Below are positions 1 to 8,464 of a DNA stretch of 64,000 bases, in pieces. The stretch is from Bacteroidota bacterium (GTDB lineage: Bacteria > Bacteroidota > Bacteroidia > B-17B0 > Aurantibacillaceae). Below the pieces are notes generated by a model. The model was not told the origin of the DNA, made no database searches, and saw only the letters and a program-made list of their open reading frames with translations. The number at the start of each line of letters is the position of its first letter. Within the stretch, counting starts at the first letter, position 1. Location: the NCBI GenBank assembly GCA_013298715.1, contig JAAFIQ010000009.1, positions 1-64,000 on the forward strand, in the 5' to 3' direction. Both the position numbers and the translations under genes were made by a program.

Positions 1-21
1 GTAGATATTTATGTAATTAAA

Positions 22-413
22 GGTGTTTATCAATAAGTCAAAGATATCCGCTGAAAAAGCGGACAGGCTATTTTGAACCTGCCCGCCGATAACAATCATT
101 TGCGTGGCAGGCGGGAGCAAATCACAACACCTTGCTCTCCTGTTAAGGCTAACATAACGGTGTTTATCAATAAGTCAAAGATATCCGCTGAAAAAGCGGA
201 CAGGCTATTTTGAACCTGCCCGCCGATAACAATCATTTGCGTGGCAGGCGGGAGCAAATCACAACAACCTCGTTAATGCTTGGTAATTCTGAATAGGTGT
301 TTATCAATAAGTCAAAGATATCCGCTGAAAAAGCGGACAAGCTATTTTGAAATGCTTTGCATTCAGCGAATACAAACAAAGCAACTAAAAAAATGAGCTA
401 AAACAAATCACAA
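22..413. repeat. Three-copy intergenic repeat array, 137-bp period
   Basis: Copies start at 22, 159 and 296, exactly 137 bp apart. Copies 1 and 2 are identical for 108 bp (22-129 and 159-266) and are followed by unrelated 29-bp spacers. Copy 3 keeps the first 56 bp with one mismatch (296-351) and a short 3' motif (404-413), but its middle is replaced by other sequence. Each copy holds a perfect hairpin with stem TCCGCT/AGCGGA and a 5-nt loop. Copies 1 and 2 also hold a GC-rich inverted repeat (CCTGCCCGCC facing GGCAGGCGGG). Copy 3 has a different small palindrome (AATGC-TTT-GCATT) in that place. The whole 1-546 stretch contains no gene that I can see. It looks like a REP-like, hairpin-bearing intergenic element. 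Confidence 0.85.
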
Positions 414-546
414 AGCAATTTCTAAAATTTTTAAATTTTGGGGTAATTTATAATTGCTACTTGTAAATTTTTCAGTTAAGTTTAATTTTAAATAATCTAC
501 TTTACTTAAAAGATTAGTTTGTTAGGTAATTCAAATCAACTATTAC

Positions 547-1401
547 TTAAAATTTATAGTCTTTATAATCCTTTGTAAACTCAGCCTCATCAAACTTTGG
601 GTTTACTTGCAAGAAAAAATAATTGTATTCTTCAAATAAGCCAACATCATCTGTAATTTTTACGCTTATCGGCAACATATAAAATTTATCAATGTACATT
701 GTAACAGTTTTGCAATACCAAGTTGGCACCTGAATTACTTGCCCCTTTTTTAGTATATCAAAATAATCTTTAAATTTTTTATTTTTTTCTACAATCATAT
801 ACTCTGAAACATAGAGTTTACGAGCTATTGAAGTAATGCTTTCATTTTCACCAACTGTGTAATTTGTGTAGCCAAAATCTTTATTGTTAATACTAACTTT
901 ATAACACTGGCGGTTATTTTTAGATTCTTCACCATCAAGACTAAACGTTTCATCAAATTTATCGCCCATTTTATTAGCAGCATATTCAATAACACTTGCT
1001 AAATAATCGTAGCCCATTTCGTTAAGTGTATGGTGTTGATCTTGACGCATTAAATCACCCATTGGATCTAAATTCAAATTTATGTAAGGGAACGAATTTG
1101 GTTTTACATAAGCCTTTCCATTGTTTTTGCCTTCCAACCAAAGTAGCTCAATTCCTTTGATATATAAATAAATTTGTCTAGGTTTTTTTTGAAATTTTAC
1201 TGCGCTCTCGTAAAAATTAAACTTACTCCCTTTTTTACTGCGCTCGGTAATTTTTAAATGGTACTTTAAACTTTTAACTTCTTTAATTGCTTTAAGACTT
1301 TTATGCACAATTTCTTTGCAAGTATAATCTGGTAATTTTTTTGCCGACGAAAATAAAAACGCAAACGAAGTTGTAATTATAAATAGTTTAAGAAGTTTCA
1401 T
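547..1401 (-). CDS. Secreted DUF1571-type protein with embedded LysM-like segment
   Basis: The protein has 284 residues. It starts with a signal peptide (residues 1 to about 20, ending SSA). The body resembles the DUF1571 family of exported proteins related to lipoprotein-carrier folds. Residues about 181-228 look like a LysM module (YTVGENESITSIARKLYVS then a KKGQVIQVP end), which normally binds peptidoglycan glycans. This suggests a periplasmic protein held at the cell wall. The start is the ATG right after the signal-peptide-like N-terminus. A promoter sits almost on top of it, so the leader would be very short. It stands alone on the minus strand. The family call rests on general resemblance and is only moderately sure. 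The function is unknown. Confidence 0.7.
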   Translation of the reverse strand: MKLLKLFIITTSFAFLFSSAKKLPDYTCKEIVHKSLKAIKEVKSLKYHLKITERSKKGSKFNFYESAVKFQKKPRQIYLYIKGIELLWLEGKNNGKAYVKPNSFPYINLNLDPMGDLMRQDQHHTLNEMGYDYLASVIEYAANKMGDKFDETFSLDGEESKNNRQCYKVSINNKDFGYTNYTVGENESITSIARKLYVSEYMIVEKNKKFKDYFDILKKGQVIQVPTWYCKTVTMYIDKFYMLPISVKITDDVGLFEEYNYFFLQVNPKFDEAEFTKDYKDYKF

Positions 1402-1414
1402 TTTAAATGTGTGG

Positions 1415-1444
1415 CAAAAATAAGATAATTAACGTAAAACACAA
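1415..1444 (-). promoter_or_regulatory. Bacteroidota-type promoter for the DUF1571 gene
   Basis: On the minus strand TATTTTTG (1422-1415) fits the -7 consensus TAnnTTTG. A TTG lies 19 bp upstream (1444-1442), as expected for the -33 element. Transcription would begin close to 1408, giving a leader of only a few bases before the ATG at 1401. Confidence 0.5.
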
Positions 1445-1555
1445 GGGATTTAGTATAATTGGCAGTTAGTTTGGTAGATTTATTTAAAGCTGACATTAGT
1501 TAAAATGAAGTGCTCTTTTATTAAACCCAAAACTTAGGCTTCATAAAAACCAAAA

Positions 1556-1576
1556 ACCCCGAGTATTACTCGGGGT
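1556..1576 (-). terminator. Rho-independent terminator of rpsA
   Basis: A perfect 9-bp stem (ACCCCGAGT pairing with ACTCGGGGT) closes a 3-nt loop. On the minus strand it is followed by a T-rich run. It lies about 85 bp after the rpsA stop codon at 1662. Confidence 0.85.
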
Positions 1577-1661
1577 ATATTGGCTCTCAAAAAACTAAAA
1601 CCTTGGCAGGATTTAGTTGCCCTTTACTAACTCGTAGTAATGGGAGTATGTTTGGTGTTTA

Positions 1662-3452
1662 TTATTTTTTACCATCCATTTTATCTCTTAAATCAGATAA
1701 AGCGGAGATATCACCTAACGTTGAACGCTCAACGTTTTCTTTTACTTTTTTAACTGCTTTTTTAGCATCTTCTGCTTCAGCTTTTTTGTTAGCTTTTTCA
1801 GTTTTCTTAGCTTCTTCTTTCACTTCTTCGTGTAAACGAGCGTGAGAAACAACTATACGCTTAGCATCTTTACTAAATTCAATTACTTTAAAATCAGCAA
1901 TCTCCTCCATTTTCACATTACCACCTTCAGCTTTAGCTAAGTGGCGCGCAGGACAAAAACCTTCAACACCATAAGGTAAGCCAACAGTAGCACCTTTGTC
2001 GTTAACTGTCATAACAGTTCCTTTGTGCACTGAATCAATAGTGAAAATTGTTTCAAAAACATCCCATGGATTTTCTTCTAATTGTTTGTGGCCTAAAGAT
2101 AAACGACGGTTTTCGCCATCAATTTCTAACACAACAACATCCAATTTTTCTCCTACTTTGCAGAACTCACTTGGGTGTTTAATTTTTTTGCTCCAGCTTA
2201 AATCAGAGATATGAACTAATCCATCAACTCCTTCTTCTAACTCAACAAATACACCAAAGTTTGTAAAATTACGCACAGTACCAGAATGTTTGCTGCCTTT
2301 TGAGTATTTGTCAACAATCATAGCCCAAGGATCAGGTGTTAATTGTTTCATGCCTAAACTCATTTTGCGCTCTTCTCTATCTAACGTTAAAACCAACGCT
2401 TCTACTTCATCACCAACTTTAACAAACTCTTGCGCACTGCGTAAATGTTGGCTCCAACTCATTTCACTTACGTGAACTAAACCTTCAACACCAGCCGCAA
2501 TTTCAATAAATGCACCATAATCATTAATTACAACTACTTTACCTTTTACTTTATCACCTACGTTTAATTCAGCATTAAGATTTTCCCAAGGATGTTTGCT
2601 TAGTTGTTTTAAACCTAAAGCAATACGTTTTTTATCATCATCAAACTCTAAAATTACAACTTGAATTTTCTCGTCTAATTTCACAATTTCTTCTGGGTGA
2701 TTGATACGACCCCATGATAAATCTGTAATGTGGATTAAGCCATCAACACCACCTAAATCAATAAACACTCCATAAGAAGTAATGTTTTTAACAGTACCTT
2801 CTAATACTTGTCCTTTTTCTAATTTAGAAATGATATCGCGTTTTTGTGTTTCCATTTCAGCTTCAATTAAGGCTTTGTGAGAAACAACTACGTTTTTAAA
2901 TTCGTTGTTAATTTTTACAACTTTAAATTCCATTGTTTTACCAACGTAAATATCGTAATCGCGAATTGGTTTTACATCAATTTGCGAACCTGGTAAAAAT
3001 GCTTCGATACCAAACACATCAACAATTAATCCACCTTTTGTGCGGCATTTAACATGGCCTTTCACAATTTCTTCGCTTGTTAATGCTTCGTTTACTCTAT
3101 CCCAGCTTTTATTAGCACGTGCTTTTTTGTGCGATAAAATTAATTGACCTTGTTCGTTTTCAGCACTCTCAACGAATACTTCAACCATATCGCCAACTTT
3201 TAAATCAGGGTTGTATCTAAACTCTGATAAAGCTACAACTCCATCAGATTTGTAACCAATGTTTACAATAACCTCGCGGCTATTTTTTGCTACCACTTTA
3301 CCTTCTAAAATTTGAAGATCAGTAATAGTGTTTAATGATTTTCCATACAATTCATCCAACTGAACTTTTTCTTCTTTGGTGTAACTGTCGGTTTTTTTTC
3401 CAATTGAATTCCAATCGAAATCTGCGTTTCCTACTAAGGCGTTATTTGCCAT
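1662..3452 (-). CDS. rpsA: 30S ribosomal protein S1
   Basis: The protein has 596 residues and consists of six S1 RNA-binding domains of about 70 residues, roughly at 48-115, 130-197, 214-283, 300-370, 386-456 and 472-540. Repeats 3 to 5 carry the classic GVFIDL/GLIHITDLSW-type motif. The first two and the last are more divergent, as in other S1 proteins. The C-terminus is a Lys/Ala/Glu-rich tail. S1 sits on the small ribosomal subunit and draws mRNA to it, which matters in Bacteroidota where Shine-Dalgarno sequences are mostly absent. No Shine-Dalgarno is seen before this ATG. The gene is a single unit with its own terminator, and is divergent from the toxin-antitoxin pair. Confidence 0.97.
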   Translation of the reverse strand: MANNALVGNADFDWNSIGKKTDSYTKEEKVQLDELYGKSLNTITDLQILEGKVVAKNSREVIVNIGYKSDGVVALSEFRYNPDLKVGDMVEVFVESAENEQGQLILSHKKARANKSWDRVNEALTSEEIVKGHVKCRTKGGLIVDVFGIEAFLPGSQIDVKPIRDYDIYVGKTMEFKVVKINNEFKNVVVSHKALIEAEMETQKRDIISKLEKGQVLEGTVKNITSYGVFIDLGGVDGLIHITDLSWGRINHPEEIVKLDEKIQVVILEFDDDKKRIALGLKQLSKHPWENLNAELNVGDKVKGKVVVINDYGAFIEIAAGVEGLVHVSEMSWSQHLRSAQEFVKVGDEVEALVLTLDREERKMSLGMKQLTPDPWAMIVDKYSKGSKHSGTVRNFTNFGVFVELEEGVDGLVHISDLSWSKKIKHPSEFCKVGEKLDVVVLEIDGENRRLSLGHKQLEENPWDVFETIFTIDSVHKGTVMTVNDKGATVGLPYGVEGFCPARHLAKAEGGNVKMEEIADFKVIEFSKDAKRIVVSHARLHEEVKEEAKKTEKANKKAEAEDAKKAVKKVKENVERSTLGDISALSDLRDKMDGKK

Positions 3453-3538
3453 TTTTTTAATAATTGTATTAGGCTTTAAGACATACCTAAGGGGTTAAAC
3501 TTTATAATTAACAATTTAGCCTTAATTAAATTGGGTTA

Positions 3539-3546
3539 CAAATATA
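3539..3546 (-). promoter_or_regulatory. Probable -7 element of rpsA
   Basis: On the minus strand TATATTTG (3546-3539) matches TAnnTTTG exactly. It lies about 87 bp before the rpsA start. I see no convincing -33 element. The leader of about 80 nt could hold a regulatory structure, but I cannot show one. Confidence 0.4.
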
Positions 3547-3686
3547 CTACAAAATTAGGGGTGATTGGCTATTTATAGGCTTTTTTATACCCCTGAAAAT
3601 CAATAAAATAATTATTTTAACAAGGTGTTAAAAAGATAGAATTGTTAAAAAATGAAGTTGTACGTATAAAATTAAAAAAAAGGTCG

Positions 3687-3694
3687 TATATTTG
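3687..3694 (+). promoter_or_regulatory. -7 element directly before the antitoxin start
   Basis: TATATTTG matches the Bacteroidota -7 consensus and ends only 4 bp before the ATG at 3699. The transcript would therefore be leaderless or nearly so. CGTATA occurs twice, at 3663 and 3685, 22 bp apart. This could be an autoregulatory binding site, as is common for antitoxins. Confidence 0.45.
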
Positions 3695-3698
3695 AGGT

Positions 3699-3956
3699 AT
3701 GGATACCAAAGTAACATTATCGTTTGATAAAGCCGTAATAGAAAAAGCAAAAAAATATGCCGAATCTCAAAACATGAGCCTTTCGCGCCTTATGGAATTT
3801 TTGCTTAAACAAGTTACAGATAAGCCAACCGCAAAGGTTTATGAGTTGCCTGTTTCTAATTGGGTAAACATGGTTGCTGAAGGTGAAGCTGAATATATAA
3901 CACCAAACTCTAAAAAGAAACGCAATTTAAAAGAAGAATTTCGCAACAGAAAATGA
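3699..3956 (+). CDS. VapB-like antitoxin (DUF6364-type)
   Basis: The protein has 85 residues. The N-terminal half has the ribbon-helix-helix pattern of small antitoxins: a beta strand (VTLSFDKAVIEKAKKYA) followed by two helices with the SLSRLMEFLLK segment. The C-terminal half is basic and would wrap the toxin. It resembles the DUF6364 antitoxins of Bacteroidota. Its stop overlaps the start of the PIN gene by 4 bp (ATGA), the usual translational coupling of toxin-antitoxin operons. The antitoxin probably represses its own promoter. Confidence 0.8.
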   Translation: MDTKVTLSFDKAVIEKAKKYAESQNMSLSRLMEFLLKQVTDKPTAKVYELPVSNWVNMVAEGEAEYITPNSKKKRNLKEEFRNRK

Positions 3957-4369
3957 AATTATTTTTAGATGCAAATGTTTTAGTAACCGTTGTAAACAAG
4001 GAATATCCTGATTTTAATGCATGCGCCAGGGTACTAAGCATAACCGAAATAGATTTTTTTAAATTATACACGTCGCCTATTTGTTTATCGATTGCTTATT
4101 ATTATGCCGAAAAAAAGCACGGTACAGAAATGGCACGAAAAAAAATAGATTTGTTGTTAGAAAAAATTTTAGTTACCGATGTTGGTGAAATAGAAACCAA
4201 AAAAGTATCATTAAATAAAAAAATTCGCGATTTTGAGAATGGCTTACAATATTACTCTGCCTTACGAAGTGGATGCGAGGCAATAATAACAAACAATTTA
4301 AAAGATTATTATTTTTCAGAAATTGGTGTTTTTACGGCTGAAGATTTTTTGATTCAGCATTTTAGTTAG
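3953..4369 (+). CDS. VapC-like PIN-domain toxin
   Basis: The protein has 138 residues, the usual size of a VapC ribonuclease. The N-terminal FLDANV motif carries the first catalytic aspartate (D6). E53 lies in YYYAEKK at the expected second acidic position. The late motif TNNLKDY supplies D118. In the motif that is usually DFEDxxQ this protein reads DFENGLQ, with asparagine at residue 96 in place of the second aspartate. D93 and E95 are still present, so activity may be kept or weakened. PIN toxins cut RNA, commonly tRNA or rRNA. It overlaps the antitoxin gene by 4 bp. Confidence 0.82.
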   Translation: MKLFLDANVLVTVVNKEYPDFNACARVLSITEIDFFKLYTSPICLSIAYYYAEKKHGTEMARKKIDLLLEKILVTDVGEIETKKVSLNKKIRDFENGLQYYSALRSGCEAIITNNLKDYYFSEIGVFTAEDFLIQHFS

Positions 4370-4531
4370 GGTTCACTCAAAAGTACAAATTTGCTAAGTA
4401 ATAAGATGCGTGCAAAGCTTTTTCCTTCTTTTTAGAAAATCAATGCACAAAAAAAAGGTTTTTTTCTTTCTTTTTGCTTGATAAAAATTAACTAACTCAT
4501 CGCTAGCTTAGTTAGGGCTTGCTCAAAAACT
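4362..4531 (+). repeat. Imperfect direct repeat after the toxin gene
   Basis: TTAGTTAGGG plus a related TCAAAA tail occurs at 4362 and again at 4508. The first copy includes the toxin stop codon. Between them lie two degenerate C/T-rich blocks that resemble each other. The 292-bp gap between the toxin and the methyltransferase holds no gene that I can see. Confidence 0.5.
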
Positions 4532-4661
4532 CAAGTCTTTTTTTGAACCATAAACGGACATAAAAGATGACAGTATTTTAAGATTATATGACCTTAAATG
4601 CATTATAAGATTCAATTTTGTTACGTTATCCTTTTACCAATGAATCAAAAGGTAAAACAAT

Positions 4662-5306
4662 TCAAGTATATTTAATATTCCTATGTTTGAAAATATACAC
4701 AATGTGAGTTTCCATTGTGCCATCACCTTTTTGATATGGAAATGAAAATTCTTTTACAAAATCAAATCCAATTTGTTGTAATGACGTTTTAATTTCAGCT
4801 TTATCAAAATAATAAAAATGCACACCTAAACCTGTGCTTCCGGTAATTCGAGAAGAATTTTCGTAATCACCATCAACAAAACTTAAGTAAAAAAAGCCAT
4901 TTTTATTTAGAACGGAATAAGCTTGAAGAAAAAATTGTTCTACGTCATTCCAAGCGAGATAAGGAATACAGAAGCCTGAGATAAGCACATCAAATTTTTT
5001 ATTGAGCGAATTTATTTTTGTTGTGTCTAATAAAATAGTTTCTGCTTCTGGAATATTTTTTTTAGCCAAAGCAAGCATGTTTGGCGCAACATCTGATAAA
5101 GTAAACTGTAAGTTGTTGTTTTTTGTATTCAAATAATAGGAGATATTTGCAGGACCACAACCTACTTCAAGCACAGCCGTTTGTGTGTGCTTTAGTTGCT
5201 CCAATAAAAAATTATACGAAGGTTTATAAATAGTAAGGTGCATGAATTTTTGTTCATACACCTCAGCTAATTTATTCCAGGAATTGTGTGTTTCTCTATA
5301 GTTCAA
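4662..5306 (-). CDS. Class I SAM-dependent methyltransferase
   Basis: The protein has 214 residues. Motif I of Rossmann-fold methyltransferases is clear at about 46-53 (LEVGCGPAN). An acidic motif II follows (FTLSDVAPNML). Later strands typical of the fold are visible (FDVLISGFCIPYL). The substrate cannot be read from the sequence. The start lies 7 bp after the permease stop codon on the same strand, so the two are probably one transcript. Nothing links the two functions directly. Confidence 0.85.
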   Translation of the reverse strand: MNYRETHNSWNKLAEVYEQKFMHLTIYKPSYNFLLEQLKHTQTAVLEVGCGPANISYYLNTKNNNLQFTLSDVAPNMLALAKKNIPEAETILLDTTKINSLNKKFDVLISGFCIPYLAWNDVEQFFLQAYSVLNKNGFFYLSFVDGDYENSSRITGSTGLGVHFYYFDKAEIKTSLQQIGFDFVKEFSFPYQKGDGTMETHIVYIFKHRNIKYT

Positions 5307-5313
5307 TGAGATA

Positions 5314-7050
5314 CTATTTTTCTTGAGCTTCCGAATTATTCAAATTACTATTTCTTTTACTATACAAGAAATAAACAATTATACCTAATGTACCCCAAAT
5401 AATAAATGTAAACCAAGTGTCTTTTCTTACAAAAAACATTAAAGCAATGTTGAAAGCTGCTCCTAAGGTTCCAATCAAGTAAACGGCAGGCGTGCGGTAA
5501 GGTCTATCAAGTTCAGGTTTTTTATACCTTAAAATCATAACAGCCAAACATACCATAGAAAATGCCAATAATGTACCCATACTGCACATTTCACTCACTT
5601 TTTTTATAGGTGTAAGTGCGGCAACTATAGAAATAAGTGCACCAACTAATATTGTACTCTTATGCGGTGTTTGAAATTTAGGGTGTACTTCTTTAAAAAA
5701 TTTAGGCAACAAACCATCTTTAGCCATACCTAAAAATATCCTAGTTTGACCTAGCATCATTACTAACATAACTGAGATTAATCCAGCGGTTGCAGCAATA
5801 ACAACTAGGTATTTCGCAATAGGATTTCCTGCCGCTTCAAAGGCAGAGGCTACAGGGGCTCTTAAATCTAATTGATCATATTTTACCATACCAGTTAGTA
5901 CTAATGAAACTAAAATATATAGCACAGTACAAATTACTAACGAAGATATAATAGCAAATGGCACATCTTTCTTGGGATTTATAGCTTCACCGGCTTGTGT
6001 GCTAACCGCATCAAAACCAATGTAAGCAAAGAATACAATTGAAGCTGCTGTAAACACACCTCGCAAGCCAAAATGACTTTCTCCTTTAAAATCTATTATT
6101 TTATTAGGAATAAAAGGCGACCAATTCTCAGTATTTATATAAAATGCACCAGCAATTATTACAAATAAAACAACAGCAATTTTAATTATTACAATAATAT
6201 TATTTGTACTAGCTGCTTCCTTAATTCCTTTAATAAGCACACCAGTTACAATCCAAGTAATTATAAACGCAAGGAGGTTGAAAGAAAAGCCTGGTAAATC
6301 TACCGAAGAATAATTTGAGCTAAATTGGGTAAAATTTGCTTGACTCGCTTTTTCTGCTAAAAGTGGGTAAAATTTAGAAGCCTCTAACACTTTTTTATCT
6401 GCATCCACACTTATGCTCTCAATAATATCTTTAGCAGGTGTGTTTGATAAAGCTGCAATAACTTCACTAACTGCAGGAAGATTTTGGGTGTTAAGAATAT
6501 CGGCGGCACTTTTAAAACTTTCAAAATTTACATGCAAATTATTATGTAAGTAATCTTGTATAGATGTAATTGCGTGTGAATTAGCAAGCATTTCTTTGGC
6601 AGAGCTATAGTCCATTGAGAGATACAAAGGCAAATGAACATTAAATAGGTGCATTAATTTTTCGAAATAACCACTCCAAGCAACTGCAACTGTTGTAGCT
6701 CCCATCATGTATTCCAAAATTAAATTCCAGCCAATAAACCAAGCAAAAATTTCACCAATAGTTCCATAAGAATAGGCATAGGCACTCCCTTCTACGGGCA
6801 ACACTGAAGCAAATTCTGCATAACATAGTGCGGCAAACATACAACCAATACCAGCAATAATAAATGAGAGCGCTAAAGCGGGTCCGGCTTGTTCATTTGC
6901 AGCTATCCCCGTTAAGGTAAAAATACCACCACCAATAATGGCTCCAATTCCTAAAGAAGTTAGTCCCCATTTTGTTAAAACGCGTTTTAAATCATTTTTC
7001 TTCATATCTGCCTCAAAGGCCGATACAGGTTTTAATCTCCAAATTGACAT
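5314..7050 (-). CDS. APC-superfamily amino acid permease
   Basis: The protein has 578 residues with about 12 predicted membrane helices. The N-terminal motif GIGAIIGGGIFTLTG is the substrate-binding unwound helix 1 of the APC family. PVEGSAYAY and the later FFAYIGFDAVSTQAGEAINP motif are typical of the cationic/general amino-acid transporter branch (YfnA-like). A long extra loop of about 100 residues (roughly 150-250) follows the fourth helix and lowers similarity to standard members. It is an inner-membrane transporter. The first gene of a likely two-gene operon with the methyltransferase. Confidence 0.9.
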   Translation of the reverse strand: MSIWRLKPVSAFEADMKKNDLKRVLTKWGLTSLGIGAIIGGGIFTLTGIAANEQAGPALALSFIIAGIGCMFAALCYAEFASVLPVEGSAYAYSYGTIGEIFAWFIGWNLILEYMMGATTVAVAWSGYFEKLMHLFNVHLPLYLSMDYSSAKEMLANSHAITSIQDYLHNNLHVNFESFKSAADILNTQNLPAVSEVIAALSNTPAKDIIESISVDADKKVLEASKFYPLLAEKASQANFTQFSSNYSSVDLPGFSFNLLAFIITWIVTGVLIKGIKEAASTNNIIVIIKIAVVLFVIIAGAFYINTENWSPFIPNKIIDFKGESHFGLRGVFTAASIVFFAYIGFDAVSTQAGEAINPKKDVPFAIISSLVICTVLYILVSLVLTGMVKYDQLDLRAPVASAFEAAGNPIAKYLVVIAATAGLISVMLVMMLGQTRIFLGMAKDGLLPKFFKEVHPKFQTPHKSTILVGALISIVAALTPIKKVSEMCSMGTLLAFSMVCLAVMILRYKKPELDRPYRTPAVYLIGTLGAAFNIALMFFVRKDTWFTFIIWGTLGIIVYFLYSKRNSNLNNSEAQEK

Positions 7051-7233
7051 ATTACTAAATAATTAATTTTTTGTTTCGTAAATAAACAAATTAAAGATGA
7101 GATTTGCAACTAACAAAATTGAATTAATAAGTTAGGAGAATTTGTAAGACTTTTAAAAATAATGGGGCATTAAAAAATTGAATTTTATTCCATAATAATT
7201 AACAGTAAATTAACTAATTGGTGAAGGGTACAT

Positions 7234-8451
7234 CTAAGGCATTATTGTGAATTTAATTTCACCATTTTCTTGACCTGCTTCACCTATGCTAATGTTTTTA
7301 TCGCCAGATAATTTTTTGTTAAGTAATTTCACACCCCTGTAATCGTATTTCATTGTATTATTATCAATGGTTCTTGCATTACTCCAAGCAAATCCTTTTT
7401 CAGATAGAGCTAAAAAGTGATTAATAAAACTATCGTAGCCAGTATCGAATTTAGTACCTAAGTATTTTTTTAATCTTTCTGGGTCTTTTAATTTAGTTTC
7501 ACCACTTAGCACATCAATCAATAAGTTGTGAAATTCATTGTACGAATTTTTTATTCCCTCTGCACTTGTTTTTGATTTAGTTTTCTTATTTATTTTATTG
7601 TAAACATTGGAAAATCCGACATCTTTTGCGCCTGCATAAAGGGTATCGTAATCGGTTTGTGATTCATAGAGCATTTTTGGAGGATAGGTGTTACAAGATC
7701 CAAGATCTTCATTACTTACACTTACAATTTTGCTTACTCCACTTGTAGTTTGTGTTTTTACATAAAAAACATGCTTATTCCAACGCAATGCCCTTATCCC
7801 ATTTTTTTCGGAGTTCATTTTCATTTCTAATACATCAGCAATCACAATATTCGTTTTTTTGTCAGCACCATCATCGCTTGCAAGAATATCGTAACCATTT
7901 GGACATTTAACAATATCTTGTGTTTCAAAGTTTTTAATAGATACTACATCATTATAACCGTAGTTGAGTTTTACTTTAAAATTATCGCTATTTACACTAA
8001 AAAAATCAATAAGTAATTTATTTGCATTAGCAATACTTTTTGTACCATTTACACTTTTGGGATCCCATACTTGAGTAATTGCGTGTTTCCAGACATTATC
8101 TAATTTACAACTGTTTGCAGAATTTGACCTTCTGTATTCTACGGTGCTCCTAATTGTGAGTTCATCATGTTGGTTATTTTTTTTACACGTACCTAAAAAT
8201 TCTACAACATAATAATCATGAGGTAATACATTTTTAATATACTCACATTGCGCACTATACATGTGTTGATTCCCAGCAAATTTAAAATCTACTTCGTTTG
8301 CATTTAACTTAAAAGCGTTAAGTTTTGCTTTTAATTCTGGACTTGCTTTTAATAGCGCTAAAGCTGAGGCATTACTTGGATCTGGTATAGTTTGTGAATA
8401 AGCTTTTATGCCGATGAAAAGCATAAAACAGTTGGAGATTAACAATTTCAT
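7234..8451 (-). CDS. Secreted protein of unknown function
   Basis: The protein has 405 residues. A signal peptide ends around residue 20 (GIKAYSQ). I do not recognise a domain. The N-terminal region is rich in Lys/Ala/Leu and the middle is predicted to be mostly beta structure. Several cysteines are scattered through it, which is compatible with disulfides outside the cytoplasm. There is no T9SS tail at the C-terminus. It is the last of three secreted-protein genes on the minus strand, 13 bp after the preceding one, so it is probably co-transcribed. Confidence 0.65.
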   Translation of the reverse strand: MKLLISNCFMLFIGIKAYSQTIPDPSNASALALLKASPELKAKLNAFKLNANEVDFKFAGNQHMYSAQCEYIKNVLPHDYYVVEFLGTCKKNNQHDELTIRSTVEYRRSNSANSCKLDNVWKHAITQVWDPKSVNGTKSIANANKLLIDFFSVNSDNFKVKLNYGYNDVVSIKNFETQDIVKCPNGYDILASDDGADKKTNIVIADVLEMKMNSEKNGIRALRWNKHVFYVKTQTTSGVSKIVSVSNEDLGSCNTYPPKMLYESQTDYDTLYAGAKDVGFSNVYNKINKKTKSKTSAEGIKNSYNEFHNLLIDVLSGETKLKDPERLKKYLGTKFDTGYDSFINHFLALSEKGFAWSNARTIDNNTMKYDYRGVKLLNKKLSGDKNISIGEAGQENGEIKFTIMP

Positions 8452-8464
8452 ATTTTTTATGGAA

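Noticed and set aside
22-295. Integron attC sites
   Set aside because: GTTAA appears in both spacers, but the consensus core boxes do not match and no cassette genes or tyrosine integrase lie nearby.
22-413. CRISPR-like array (repeats with equal-length unique spacers)
   Set aside because: Repeats are 108 bp, contain strong hairpins, and there are only three copies, the third with a different core. No cas gene is present.
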